Shown piece by piece: positions 1 to 10,307 of a stretch of DNA of 64,000 nucleotides. Below the pieces are notes generated by a model, which saw nothing but the letters and a program-made list of their open reading frames with translations, made no database searches and was not told where the DNA came from. Location of the stretch: assembly GCA_030760725.1 (NCBI GenBank), contig JASWHV010000018.1, positions 21,298,273 to 21,362,272 of the forward strand, given 5' to 3'. The first letter of the stretch is position 1. Each line of letters starts with the position of its first letter. Made by a program: the position numbers and the translations under genes. The DNA comes from Neostapfia colusana (lineage: Eukaryota; Streptophyta; Magnoliopsida; Poales; Poaceae).

Positions 1-1
1 T

Positions 2-1204
2 AAACGTGCTTTTCTTAATGGCTACATAGAGGAGGAGGTTTATGTTAAGCAGCCACCGGGTTTTGAAAATCCAAATTTTCCTAATCATGTTTACAAACTG
101 TCCAAAGCCTTGTACGGTCTAAAACAAGCCCCTAGAGCATGGTATGATAGGTTAAAAACATTCTTACTTGAAAAGGGGTTTACCATGGGCAAGGTTGATA
201 AAACTCTTTTTGTACTTAAGCATGGCAATGACTCATTATTCGTTCAAGTGTATGTGGATGATATTATCTTTGGTTGTGCTTCTCATGATCTCGTGTCCAA
301 GTTTTCAGCTATGATGAGTTCAAAATTTGAGATGAGTATGATGGGAGAACTCACATACTTTTTGGGGCTGCAAATCAAGCAAACAAAAGAAGGAACTTTT
401 GTGCATCAAACTAAGTATACAAAGTACCTTCTTAAGCGCTTCAACATGGACAAATGCAAGCCTCTTCGTACACCAATGGGAACAGCAACAACACTTGAAC
501 TTGATGAAGATGGTGACCCGGTTGATAAAAAAGAATACAGAAGTATGATTGGATCACTTTTGTATCTCATGGCGTCAAGACCGGACATACAATTCAGCAT
601 ATGTCTTTGTGCACGTTTTCAAGCTTCTCCACGTGCTTCACATCGCCAAGCCATCAAAAGGATTCTCAGGTACCTACATGGAACTCAAGAATTTGGCATT
701 TTTCTTCCTTCTTCCTCAACCGTTTCTTTGAAAGCTTTTTCGGATGCTGATTTTGGGGGTTGTAGGATTGATAGGAAAAGTACTTCGGGTGCTTGTCATT
801 TTCATGGTAATTCACTTGTTGCTTGGTCCTCTAGAAAACAAAGTTCAGTTGCACAATCCACGGCCGAATCTGAATATGTAGCTGCGGCTAGCGCTTGCTC
901 ACAAATTCTTTGGATTGTTCAAACACTTAAGGACTATGGGGTTGATTTAGATAGTGTTCCACTGTTTTGTGATAACACTAGTGCAATTTGTATTGCTAAA
1001 AACCCTGTGAAGCACTCTAGAACTAAGCACATTGACATTAGGTATCACTTTCTTCGTGATAATGTTGAAAAAGGAAACATTGTGCTTCACCATGTCGATA
1101 CCGAACAACAATTGGCTGATATTTTTACAAAACCTTTGGATTTCACTCGTTTTTGTTTCATTCGTAGTGAAATAGGGGTTATGCATCCTCATGGCTTAAA
1201 TTGA
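2..1204 (+). CDS. pol: Copia pol, C-terminal part: reverse transcriptase palm and RNase H (partial)
   Basis: The frame is open from base 2, so the protein is truncated by the window edge, and it ends at the TGA at 1202-1204. Early residues carry the copia RT signatures AFLNG and LYGLKQAPRAWY. The catalytic box YVDDIIFG follows at about 255-275. RNase H motifs come next: SDADFGG, RKSTSG, AESEYVA, then HSRTKHIDIRYHF and the DIFTKPL end found in Ty1/copia polyproteins. No stop or frameshift is visible in this part. Function by family: copying the element's RNA into DNA in the virus-like particle and removing the RNA strand. The order of domains identifies Ty1/copia rather than Ty3/gypsy, because integrase would precede RT and is absent downstream. 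Confidence 0.95.
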   Translation, partial: KRAFLNGYIEEEVYVKQPPGFENPNFPNHVYKLSKALYGLKQAPRAWYDRLKTFLLEKGFTMGKVDKTLFVLKHGNDSLFVQVYVDDIIFGCASHDLVSKFSAMMSSKFEMSMMGELTYFLGLQIKQTKEGTFVHQTKYTKYLLKRFNMDKCKPLRTPMGTATTLELDEDGDPVDKKEYRSMIGSLLYLMASRPDIQFSICLCARFQASPRASHRQAIKRILRYLHGTQEFGIFLPSSSTVSLKAFSDADFGGCRIDRKSTSGACHFHGNSLVAWSSRKQSSVAQSTAESEYVAAASACSQILWIVQTLKDYGVDLDSVPLFCDNTSAICIAKNPVKHSRTKHIDIRYHFLRDNVEKGNIVLHHVDTEQQLADIFTKPLDFTRFCFIRSEIGVMHPHGLN

Positions 1205-2179
1205 GGGGGAGTTTTTGAAACTTTGAAAGTCTATGTGTGAATCTGAATCTAAAATAATATGAGCATAGTATTTCATACATATATGACTTTGTGATTCCTT
1301 TTACAGGCTGAAAGTTCTTACTACATTACTCATGTTATACATTTTGTAGTTTTTGCCATGACTAGTAATTGGAATAATTACTTACACTAAATCTGGTCAT
1401 GATCGAACTTTCTTGCTGTTTTGAACTTGTTGCGTGCTCACAAGTGCTTTTAATCATAAAAAAATTAATCAAGTGATCAGCTCACATGTTGAGTTTTCAA
1501 ATAAAAAATTGAGAAAAGATCAAGAGAATGTGCATGCATCGCACTTCTTCTTTTGAGATTGCCTATCATTGCACTAAGATATGAACTTGGAAGGAATTGT
1601 GTATGACTAAAACCATGTCCTTAAGCTTCTGATTGTCAAATGACATAGGCTTGGCTTGGTTGGTTAGAATAAGGCTGATGCGGCATATAATCTCTTGCAA
1701 ATATCATATGATCAACTTTGTGCCTTAAATGATTATGAATAATAAAAATGCAGCAACAAGTGTCATGTTTTCAGATTTTGAAATAGTTGAGTAAGGGAGA
1801 TCATGACTTGCTTAAACTGAAAAATACATTTGATCTCTAGCATGGCTTACACTACTTTATGTATCTCATTGATGTGATAGTGTAAGTAACCTGATAGTAT
1901 GACTTGGATGAGCTTTGTTTTGTATGTATATGTTATAATATGCTCATAACATTTAAAAATTTCTCTTTTGAATCTTGCTGAATACATTGTCAAAGGGGGA
2001 GAAATATGTATAAGGAGAGATTTTTTTTATACTTTGCATATGTTATACACTTTCTTCCTTCTCTGATTTTAAAAAATGGGGAGAAATTAATAAAGGAAGA
2101 GAAATGAGTTTTCAAAGCTTTTCAAAACTTTTCATAAGCCAATGTTCGGATTTTAATTGGTGTTGCCAATGCATTCATC
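1205..2179 (+). other. Noncoding stretch between copia pol and its 3' LTR
   Basis: About 1 kb, AT-rich, with no ORF of useful length on either strand. In SIRE-type elements this interval may hold an envelope-like ORF; none is seen here. Three short purine tracts resembling the real PPT occur: GAGGGGGAG just after the stop codon (about 1203-1212), AAAGGGGGAGAAA (about 1993) and ATGGGGAGAAA (about 2066). Only the fourth, at 2180-2190, directly abuts an LTR. Confidence 0.6.
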
Positions 2180-2190
2180 AAGGGGGAGAT
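2180..2190 (+). other. Copia-A polypurine tract
   Basis: AAGGGGGAGAT immediately precedes the LTR start TGTGAG. This is the plus-strand priming site by position. Confidence 0.75.
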
Positions 2191-3183
2191 TGTGAGACCT
2201 ATGTGTGCTGAATACATTGGCAATTAGGATAAAAGTTAGCATTAACATTCAAAGTTTTGAATATTGCCAAAATATTCTTCTGTGGCAAGGTCCGACAAGT
2301 TCTTTGTTAGGTCTGCCAAGTGTTGGCAAGGTCCGACGCAAGGTCCGGAGAGCTTTTGTGAGGTCCGGAGCTTGTTTTTAGGGAGCTCCCGTGAAGTTCA
2401 ACTCGTAGAACTGCAGCGTCTTGTTTTTGCTTTTAACTCGCAATGTTTCAAACTTGCTTTATGGGAAGGTTTGCTTAGTATTAATTTGCTAAGTTTTTGG
2501 TGTGTTTTGGTGGTTATGGCTGTTATCATTTGATATGATTTGCAACATGCTTATGTGACGTGCTCATGTAAGGTGTTGTGGTTTTCGAACTAACGTGAGT
2601 CAAGTCGAGGACTTGTGCTTGGAAGAATTGGTTGTTTATTCATGTGCAGGTGTTGCTTGAGTTCAAGACATGGCTGGTGACGGGATCCTTGGACTAGTCT
2701 CAGGGAGGAGATGAGGTTCCAACAACCAAGTTCGGGAGGAGCTGTGGTTGAGTTGATCGGGAGGTCGCGCAACATGTTTGGATCAAGGGAAGTGCATATG
2801 AAGGTTGCGTGTATGTTGTTGGAAGGTGTTTGCACGTGTGCAAGGAGTGCATGAACGTGGCAACATTGTTCCAAGGCGTGATGAAGAGAAGTGGACGTAA
2901 AGAATTGGTCGGAAAGGTCCAACCGGCTGGATTGCGTACTCAGGCTGAGGCTGAGTCAGATATGGCTCAAATATGGAAGATTTGAGTTGGTTATGATAGG
3001 ATTTCGTGCTAGGCACGAAGTTGAGTTGTTTTAGGAATGTTTAGGACGTTCCTAAGGTGTTTGGAAGTCTCACGATTGCTTCTATCTGCGAATAGGAGAG
3101 TCCTGAGCAGTTACGGTAAGTTAGGATACGAGTCCAATTAGGAGTAGGAGTCCTAGATTGGATTGATTAACCTGAGGGCTGGC

Positions 3184-3191
3184 TATAAAAG
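3184..3191 (+). promoter_or_regulatory. TATA box of the Copia-A LTR
   Basis: TATAAAAG in a GC-flanked context (GGCTATAAAAGC), about 1 kb into the LTR and upstream of the AATAAA at 3254. Position and sequence fit the U3 promoter; no transcript evidence is available. Confidence 0.6.
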
Positions 3192-3253
3192 CAAGGGAGG
3201 CCAGAGCTCTCATGGGTAGAGAACTTTGGGCTGTTCCTCTTGTGTTTCTATTG

Positions 3254-3259
3254 AATAAA
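3254..3259 (+). terminator. Polyadenylation signal of the Copia-A LTR
   Basis: AATAAA about 65 bp downstream of the TATA box, as expected for a short R region. Confidence 0.45.
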
Positions 3260-3576
3260 GTTCATAGTTTCGAGGAGCTTTTGTGCCTTGTTCGTCCGAT
3301 TTGTTTTTCGTCAAGTCTTTCTCGCCGAGTTTCTGGACAGACCGACGTTGCTTCGGTGTTTAGTTCATAACTCGAGTTTTACAGATCCGATTGACGTGAT
3401 TCTTTTTGGGTTGTCTTCACAACTCAATTATCTATCATCTGTGAAATTGTCACGAGCTTCGGATCTGTAGTTTTTGAGATACACGAGTTTCTTTGCAGCG
3501 TTGCAGATCTGTTTTATATCGGGTAGAACAGATTGATCTCCGTTTAATGTTTTGATCGTATCTCAAGTTTTACTTC

Positions 3577-3581
3577 GTGTT
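3577..3581. other. Target-site duplication of Gypsy-1, left copy (GTGTT)
   Basis: GTGTT directly precedes the LTR start at 3582 and recurs at 53164-53168 directly after the LTR end. The exact match and the resumption of Copia LTR sequence at 53169 prove a single insertion event spanning 49.6 kb. Confidence 0.95.
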
Positions 3582-4189
3582 TGTAAGGGCCTCAGTTTTT
3601 GACACATAATTGAAGTGTTCATCACCACACCACACACCTCATTTGAGGAAAGGTGATGAACACAAATGAAGAGCAAGTAACCACCATCAACATGTTCATT
3701 AGAGAACAAACTCACATATTGCAAAAGTAGTATTTCCCACATGTGATATAGGTGGGCTGGACATAGGAAAACTCCTACACATTGCTAAGGATGTCCATGC
3801 CAAGTTTCACCCAATTTCAAAACCTTTTTGAGGTCATTTTGGGTATAGCTAGAAAGAGGGCAGTTTGAAACCATATTCAAATTCAAACTGGTTTTTATCC
3901 CATAAATTTAAAAGTGGGAGGCATATTCTTACTCAGCACATTTTTGTGAGCCCACACACCAATTTTCACTCCATTTGGAGTTGATCTTGACATGAGCTAA
4001 GTGGGACAAATTCAAACTTTATTTGAATTCAAAACTGAACTTGTGCTGAAATTCATTCAAACCAATCCCAGTTTGAATTCTATTCAATTCAAATGGCTCA
4101 TGGGTGAATAATTTGAATCACCATGGGTATTTTGGGGCTCACTGTTTACAACAGTGATTAGGAGTAAATTTCAGAGGTTAAAACTGGAA

Positions 4190-4208
4190 GTGGGACCCAC
4201 ATGTCAGC
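4190..4208 (+). promoter_or_regulatory. GTGGGACCCAC motif (TCP-type site) in the Gypsy-1 LTR
   Basis: A perfect palindrome GTGGGACCCAC followed by ATGTCAGC. GTGGNCCC is the established core bound by plant TCP transcription factors. A near-copy lies in the Gypsy-3 LTR at 40053-40073. Regulatory function is inferred only from the motif. Confidence 0.35.
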
Positions 4209-7200
4209 CACCACTTCAACTCAAACCGACTGAAATTTTCTCACTCGGTTAACTGAGCCGCCGCTGCGATCGCCACCGAGGGCAGCCGCTGCGCCAGTAG
4301 CTGCTTGCCCACGCGCGGGCGTGAGGCGGTGCAGAGCCTTCTTATGGCGCCTGTCCCCCTCCTCGGCCGAAGCATCGCCGTTTCTTCCCAGCAAGAACTC
4401 AGCGCTGGCCGAAATTTTCCGCAGCTCGGAATCGATAGGAGAGCGCCGATCACAGCTACCTCCATCCCCTCCAGAGCCCCGGCAAGGTACTAGAGACCTT
4501 CCTCCGTCTTCCCCGCTGCTAGAATTCAGTTGAAACTGATTGATATCGGCTGTGCCGAAAGATCAATTCGGCGACTTAGAACCGCCGCACCTCGGGCTCC
4601 CGTGGACAGCCCAACCAGGGCATTGTCACGCCCAAGCCAAGGCACCCTTGGACGCGCTGGTGACCGGTGCTGCTCACCCCCGAGCCACAGCTCGAGTAGT
4701 TGCTCACCGGGGGCGAATTTCCAGTTTTCCCCTTTCTGTGTGCAGAATGACCTTCGGGTGCGATTCCGTTGAATTCATGCTCGAGAAAGGATTAGAGGGC
4801 CTCAATTCGCTCTCACACAAACTAGACACGGTAACGCACAAGTTGCCTTCACAACCCTTGGCCGGAGAACCTCTGTACCCGGCGTAATTCAAGGTTTACC
4901 AATGGCGGAATAAACGGGAGGCATCGGGCGCACGGTGAAGACCTACTTCGGGCCTTCCCCGAGCTGCCTCAAGCTCATGTCGACCTTCCCTGAGGTCCAC
5001 TGATGCTTCCCGACCGGTTCCTCGAGTAGTTGAGGTGCTAGGGTAGTCAGCCGACATGGCCGAAGTCTTTCCGAGGTGGCGGCTCGTCGCCAGCCATGCA
5101 CCGGCCATTGTCATGAGTAGCTGACCCCAGAATCCGGTTCCCCGAGTGAAAGTAGGCAGGGGCGGCCAAAATCGTGAAGTTTGGAGCTGTACAGAAGCCG
5201 GCGGCGAGCTCTCCGGCGAGGTCCCTCGGCGGCAGAGCGCGGGCGTCGCGAGGTAGAAGAAGGGGGTGGACCCCAGCTGTCAGCGGCCGATATTTTGAAT
5301 TGGGATCGGGCTGCGGCCGGGATCAGCTGTGCTGGCGCGCAAAATCCTTGTGGGCCGCGGTGTGCTGTCGCCTCGGCGTGCGACGCGTGTCCCCAGGGCC
5401 CACTCGCGAGTTTAAACTTTTCCCCGATTTTCAGATTTCCTTCAAACTTCAAATCCTCATAACTTTGGCTAGAAAGCTCCAAATTGAGTGAATCAAATTT
5501 TGCTGGATTCAGCTCTCTGAGTACTTTCCAGCAAATCAAGTTGCACTTCATGAAATTCCTTAATTCTCCAGAATTAATTCCTCAATGTTTAAACTGTTTG
5601 GAATTTTAACTGGAGAATCCTATGGAGTAAAAACCTAAAATTTTGCTGGGATGTTCACCAAACTATCCCTGAACTACCATAAAAATTTCAGACCCATTGG
5701 AGCTCATTTAATCCACCTAATTGTGTGATTAGTGAAACTGTTCCAGAGAAAATAGAAAATGTTCAGAAACATTTTCAGAATTTTCTCTGAAATTGTTTAG
5801 CCCATATCTTTAGTTAGGAACTTCCAAATTAAGTGAGACCAACTCCATTAGAACCCTCTGAAAATATAGTTTTCAGAAAGTCATAGTTTGTTTCATGAAA
5901 ATCCTTAGAGCACCCTAAGAGTTCCAATTAAGGTCAAGGACATAATTAATTGTGGAGGGCTGAAATGAGCTTTGCTACAACTAAAACTTGACCAAATCCC
6001 TGTTTAGGTTGTAACCAAGCCCCAGTAAAAGTTTCACAGTCATTGGATCTGTCTAGTGAGGGTTATAGACTTCACAAATTTAAATTCAATCAAATGCATT
6101 TAAATTAATACATATATTGTATATCATGTAGTCGCTAAGGTCGAGGAGGAACCCGAAGTCCTAGACTTTGTTACTCCGGAGGAACAGCTAGCCTACGACC
6201 AAGAGCAGCAAGGCAAGCTCCGGTTTGCATTAACCTTTTTACAAATTTTTATTGTTTTGAGCACATACTTGTTTACTTTATTCTTTGCATTAGAGTCTTG
6301 TTTGGAAGCCCCACTGCATAGCCAAGAGAACCATGGGTTGGGTTTAGGATTGCAAACCCCGTTAGCTACTGCATTGCTAGGATAGAGTAGGATTCGGTAC
6401 AAGTCGAGTAGTTGGAACTACTCGCGAGCATAGGCTAGAGGCACTCGACTCGGGTAGTGATAGCACATGAAACACATGGCAAGAAAATGAGACCAAGCGG
6501 AGGGTAAGGGCAACAGGACTTTGGGGCCTGTGTGCTGTAGCTCCGCTTGTGTCGATTGAGGACCGAGCCGTGTGTGGGCCTGTTGAACAAGCTAGAACAG
6601 TACCGAAGACCTACCGGCTATATGGGAACCGGGAAACTGATGTAACTCGGGTAGCTGGGTATTGAGGCATTGCCCGTCGTTCAGAGGGTAGGTTGAGAGC
6701 TCGAGGTGTAAATCGGCTGGCGGCACGGAGATGCGCGTGCAGAGACCTCTTGCTCGGGACGATGGGACCGGTTCAATATTTGGCTGACGGGCGAAAGGTG
6801 GTTGCGAACGGCGTCCGTGATGGTTGTTGTAGGCAACATCAAGTACAGGTGTTCGTGATGGGTTATTCGGGTAACCCTGCAGGTGAAAATCGATTATAAT
6901 CGCCGTCCCTCGCGGTCAGTGAGTACCACTTGTTCACTGTACCGTGACGTAGAAAGAACAGGCTAGTTACATGTTAAAATGTTGCTGATTGAAAAATGGA
7001 CTTGATTGCTAATGAATTGCTGTAGTTTAGAGCTAACTAAAGTTCATTTCAACTTTGGGCAAAGTACATGAGAGAAATGCGTTTCTTGTTTGATTGCGGA
7101 TCTCTCATGTGCCTTAGCGTAAGGTTCTCCACAACCTGCTGCTAAAACTTGAAAGTAAGGATTCTACTAATTAGGCGAGTCCTTTGCAAATGATTTTACC

Positions 7201-7512
7201 TCATGTACCCAACAACCCTCATGTAGAAGTTCCATGTTTAGGTGAGACGGGTCAGACTTGCTGAGCCTTCGTGCTCACTGCTTGTGTTTGAAGCTTTTGC
7301 AGGGTTCTATGAGGAAGGGACTCCCGAAGAGGAGACAAAACCCCAGGAGGGGAATCCCGTCGAGTGGGAGTCGTGCATGCCGCAGAGTTAGTGTGCGTGT
7401 GTGCTAGCAAGGATACGTTCAAGGGCTGAACATGGACTTGATGCGTAGTCTACGTCCGTGAGTGTAGACTGGACTTATTTTGATGTAAACATGTTCGTAA
7501 ACTTGTTTATGT

Positions 7513-7518
7513 AATAAA
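7513..7518 (+). terminator. Polyadenylation signal near the end of the Gypsy-1 5' LTR
   Basis: AATAAA about 100 bp before the LTR end; the 3' LTR copy is at 53055-53060. Confidence 0.4.
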
Positions 7519-7621
7519 ATTTCGCTTCCGCTTTGTTCCTTTGACGTGTGTTATCCGGTGCTGTGCAACGCAGCACCCCTCAGCGTGATCCTGGCTCGAC
7601 AGGACCTTTGGGGTCGTGTCA

Positions 7622-9120
7622 GCGTTGGTATCAGAGCTCGCTTGAGGTTTAACGCACTACAAAGGTCATCTTTTTCAAAAATCCAGTGAGGAACGAGTTA
7701 GTAGCCCGTATAAGGATGTTATTAGTATATAGAAAGTGGCATATTGACCTATTTGTTATGTCGGAAAATCGTGTATCTCGGGACGTTTATGTCTTGGGGG
7801 GTACACGTAAGCGCTGTCCACCAGTGCGCACAAGCTGAAGGGTGGAGCCCCACGGGTGGCAGGTAACCCGACCCGCTTTGATATCCTCTACGACTCTTCA
7901 TGTCGTTTGGGGTATTCGAGCAACGTCTGTCCCTGGCGTGCGTGGTGCGATTTGGGAGACCCCGTCACGTGGTCTGAAACGTGAACACGTAACTCAAGGC
8001 GTGTATGGCTTGAGAACATCCGGGCGAGTGATGACGGCCGGTTGTACGAACTGTATGGATTCCGGGCTCGGTGTGCAGCCGAGTCTGACGATTGCTTGAG
8101 TTTCTGCAGGTAGCCTGACCACGCAACGGTAGACGTGTAGCATCCGTGTGCGAGTGACGTTTAGTGCCAATGAAATAACGAAACCGGCTAAGTCCGGTAT
8201 AGGTTTCCCTTTGTGAGGACGTAGTACTGACATAATCTGGTGACACATCGATGTCACACCCAACTAAATGAACAACGTCATTTAAAACTTGAAGGTTTTC
8301 ATCTTAAGTAGTAAAACTTGATGTAACTCCTTCCCTTCAACAGGATATTCCAAGTTAACAAATTTTCAACTTATAGGTTGTTAAGGACAGAGCACTCTGT
8401 TTTCAGCTGAATCAAGGCTGAAGTTAATCAGAGGTTAGAGGTTGAGTTCTTTCGAGTTTGGGGTCATATGATACATTTCTGGAAAGCCTTGGAAGATTTT
8501 TACAACTTTTCTGTTGAGGTCCAGAGGTGTTTCATCCCTTAACCAATCGAAAAATGCAGTAGAGTTGAGACTGTCCAGAAAACAGGGCAGAGCAAACACT
8601 CTCTGTAGACTCTCTGTAAATTAAGCATAACTTCCTGCTTAAAAATCCAAAAATAGAGAATGAGATAGTTCTGGAAACATTATGAGATGGGTTACAACTT
8701 TGTAACAGAAAGTTTTGTCAGATTGGGAACAGAATTAACTGGAATTCTTGGATCAGATCAGTACCTATAGCAGGGAGGTGCTGTCCAATTGTTTCCAGAA
8801 ATTCTGCTAATTTTGACGTCTCATAACTTTTGAACCAGGACAGATCTTAGGCCAAGCAAATACTTTCTGGAAAGCTATTGAAGTTAGCTTTAACTTTAAT
8901 GTTGAGCTCCAGAACTTGTTTTGCCTTTAGCATGGCCTAAATCAGGTTGATATTGAAACTGGTCAGGGCTGTCATGGGAACAGCAGATCAGCAGTCAAAT
9001 TTGTCTAAAAATTTGAACTATGTTTCCAAGTTTTATGGGTTCAATGACATGTTTTATGTTATAACTCAATGGTTTACTGTTTAAATATATATTTGACATT
9101 TCTCAAATATATTTTTATAG
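7622..9120 (+). other. Gypsy-1 leader with primer binding site
   Basis: Four bases after the LTR, TGGTATCAGAGC at 7626-7637 is the standard PBS complementary to the 3' end of initiator methionine tRNA. The remaining ~1.5 kb up to the first ORF has no supportable gene; the small overlapping ORFs at 7842-8263 lack domains. Confidence 0.85.
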
Positions 9121-10041
9121 ATGACAACAGATAAGCAATTAGAGAACGGGTGGGTGATGTCCCACTGTTCTCACCGTAGCGGCTACCCGGAAGCATTGTG
9201 GCAAATGCTCCAATATTTCGGGTACAACCAGATGCCGCAATACTTCGCCAAAGAAGAAGGCGAAGAGGGGAACAAGACGTGGACGATCCATGTCGAAGTC
9301 CCTGCAGGACCTACGGCACCCGGTTGGGTGCCGTTCACCGTTACGGTGAGAGGAAGACAACCGGAAGGGATGTGGCAGGTGGCAGCCCGTGACACTATGT
9401 CACGTTTCTGCCAACTACACGTGCAGGCTATGGAGGGCACTCCATACGCGCTCGTTCCGGTGGAGGGACGGGCTCAGCATGTGTGGGAAGAGAGGTACCT
9501 GGAGGCAACGGACCCGAGTTGCCCAAGGTACAACCCCGCGGAGGCAAATCTCAGCCTCCAGATGAGGGCGGGAAACGCCGTGATGGACAGCCAAGCTGTT
9601 CATACGGAGCATCTCGCCACGAAGCTCAAAGAGAGCACGAGCCGTGGAGACCATTTCGAGAGTGCTCACAGCGCACTCCGCAATGTGCTCCTTCCGATTA
9701 TCAAGCGACTGAATGAACAGCATAATCAGTTGCATCGTCTGAAGAAGGCGAAGAGAAAAAGCCGTGTCGACATCGCGGCGTTACAAGAACTGGTACAAAA
9801 TCTGACCCAGCAGAACGAGGAACTTACTCAAGAGCGGGACGACGCTATTAAGGAAGGGCAAGGCTGGGAAGAAGATTACAACCAGGCTATGGACGAGGTG
9901 CATGCTTTGCAGGACCTCGTACCTCCGGTATTGAGCATACCGGTAGTCTTAGGTCTTCCAGCAATGGGAGAACCCGGAATGGGAGAAGAGGTGGTAGATC
10001 CAGAGCCACCAGCAGAGGTACCGGAGGAGGACGACCCATAG
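9121..10041 (+). CDS. Extra ORF upstream of gag in Gypsy-1, coiled-coil protein of unknown function
   Basis: 306 codons, uninterrupted, starting MTTDKQ right after an AT-rich leader end. The first ~140 residues look globular with conserved-looking aromatic residues (WTIHVEV, MWQVAARD, YALVPVEGR). Residues about 195-265 are heptad-rich (ALQELVQNLTQQNEELTQER) and follow a basic patch KKAKRKSR. The C-terminus is proline- and acid-rich. It is followed after 266 bp by gag on the same strand. Additional ORFs are known in several plant Ty3/gypsy lineages, but I do not recognise a characterised domain here. Its frame is intact although the neighbouring pol is wrecked. Compare 43463-44242 in Gypsy-3, which has the same position and layout. 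It could be a structural or RNA-binding accessory protein; no function is shown. Confidence 0.7.
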   Translation: MTTDKQLENGWVMSHCSHRSGYPEALWQMLQYFGYNQMPQYFAKEEGEEGNKTWTIHVEVPAGPTAPGWVPFTVTVRGRQPEGMWQVAARDTMSRFCQLHVQAMEGTPYALVPVEGRAQHVWEERYLEATDPSCPRYNPAEANLSLQMRAGNAVMDSQAVHTEHLATKLKESTSRGDHFESAHSALRNVLLPIIKRLNEQHNQLHRLKKAKRKSRVDIAALQELVQNLTQQNEELTQERDDAIKEGQGWEEDYNQAMDEVHALQDLVPPVLSIPVVLGLPAMGEPGMGEEVVDPEPPAEVPEEDDP

Positions 10042-10307
10042 GAGGTCGAGTTCTACTCCGAGTAGGGGGTTACAGTTGCCATGTAGGGCAGCCAGGGTAG
10101 TGTAGCCCAAATTTTGTAATCGGTGACATGTCGTGTAGACAGTAGTGTATGTATAAGTAGTGACGACATGAGCACGACTTCTCGGAGACCCAAGAATAAT
10201 GTATCTTGTATAAAGTTTATGCTTTATCAATATATGTGAATGTTGTGCAAATTAATCATGTGTCACTTCAATACCTACTGTTACTTATGGAATTTTAAGT
10301 AAGACAT

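Larger units (their letters stand above)
2191..3581 (+). repeat. Copia-A 3' LTR, first part
   Basis: Starts TGTGAGACC after the PPT and is broken at 3581/3582 by Gypsy-1. The remainder is 53169-53381, giving an LTR of about 1.6 kb. It contains several GGTCCGA/GGTCCGGAG repeats at about 2288-2372, a TATA box and an AATAAA. The weak ORF at 2264-2533 lies wholly inside this LTR and has no recognisable domain, so I do not call it a gene. Confidence 0.85.
3582..7621 (+). repeat. Gypsy-1 5' LTR (4.04 kb)
   Basis: Starts TGTAAGGGCC and ends GGGTCGTGTCA, followed after four bases by the PBS. It is long even for Tekay elements. The first kilobase is AT-rich with TTCAAATTC motifs, the 4240-5400 part is GC-rich, and the rest is AT-rich again. 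Short ORFs on both strands in the GC-rich part have no domain signal and recur only because the LTR recurs; I treat the whole interval as noncoding. Confidence 0.95.

Noticed and set aside
2288..2372. GGTCCGA/GGTCCGGAG repeats of the Copia LTR as further members of the 55-bp module family
   Set aside because: They share only GGTCCGGAG; there is no CACGTG core, no stem and no 55-bp period.
2264..2533. 89-residue ORF in the Copia LTR
   Set aside because: Lies across LTR sequence with GGTCCGA repeats; no domain or conserved start.
4241..5551. GC-rich ORFs within the Gypsy-1 LTR as a captured host gene fragment
   Set aside because: Present at the same place in both LTRs, no recognisable domain, open in opposing frames; base composition alone does not support a captured gene.
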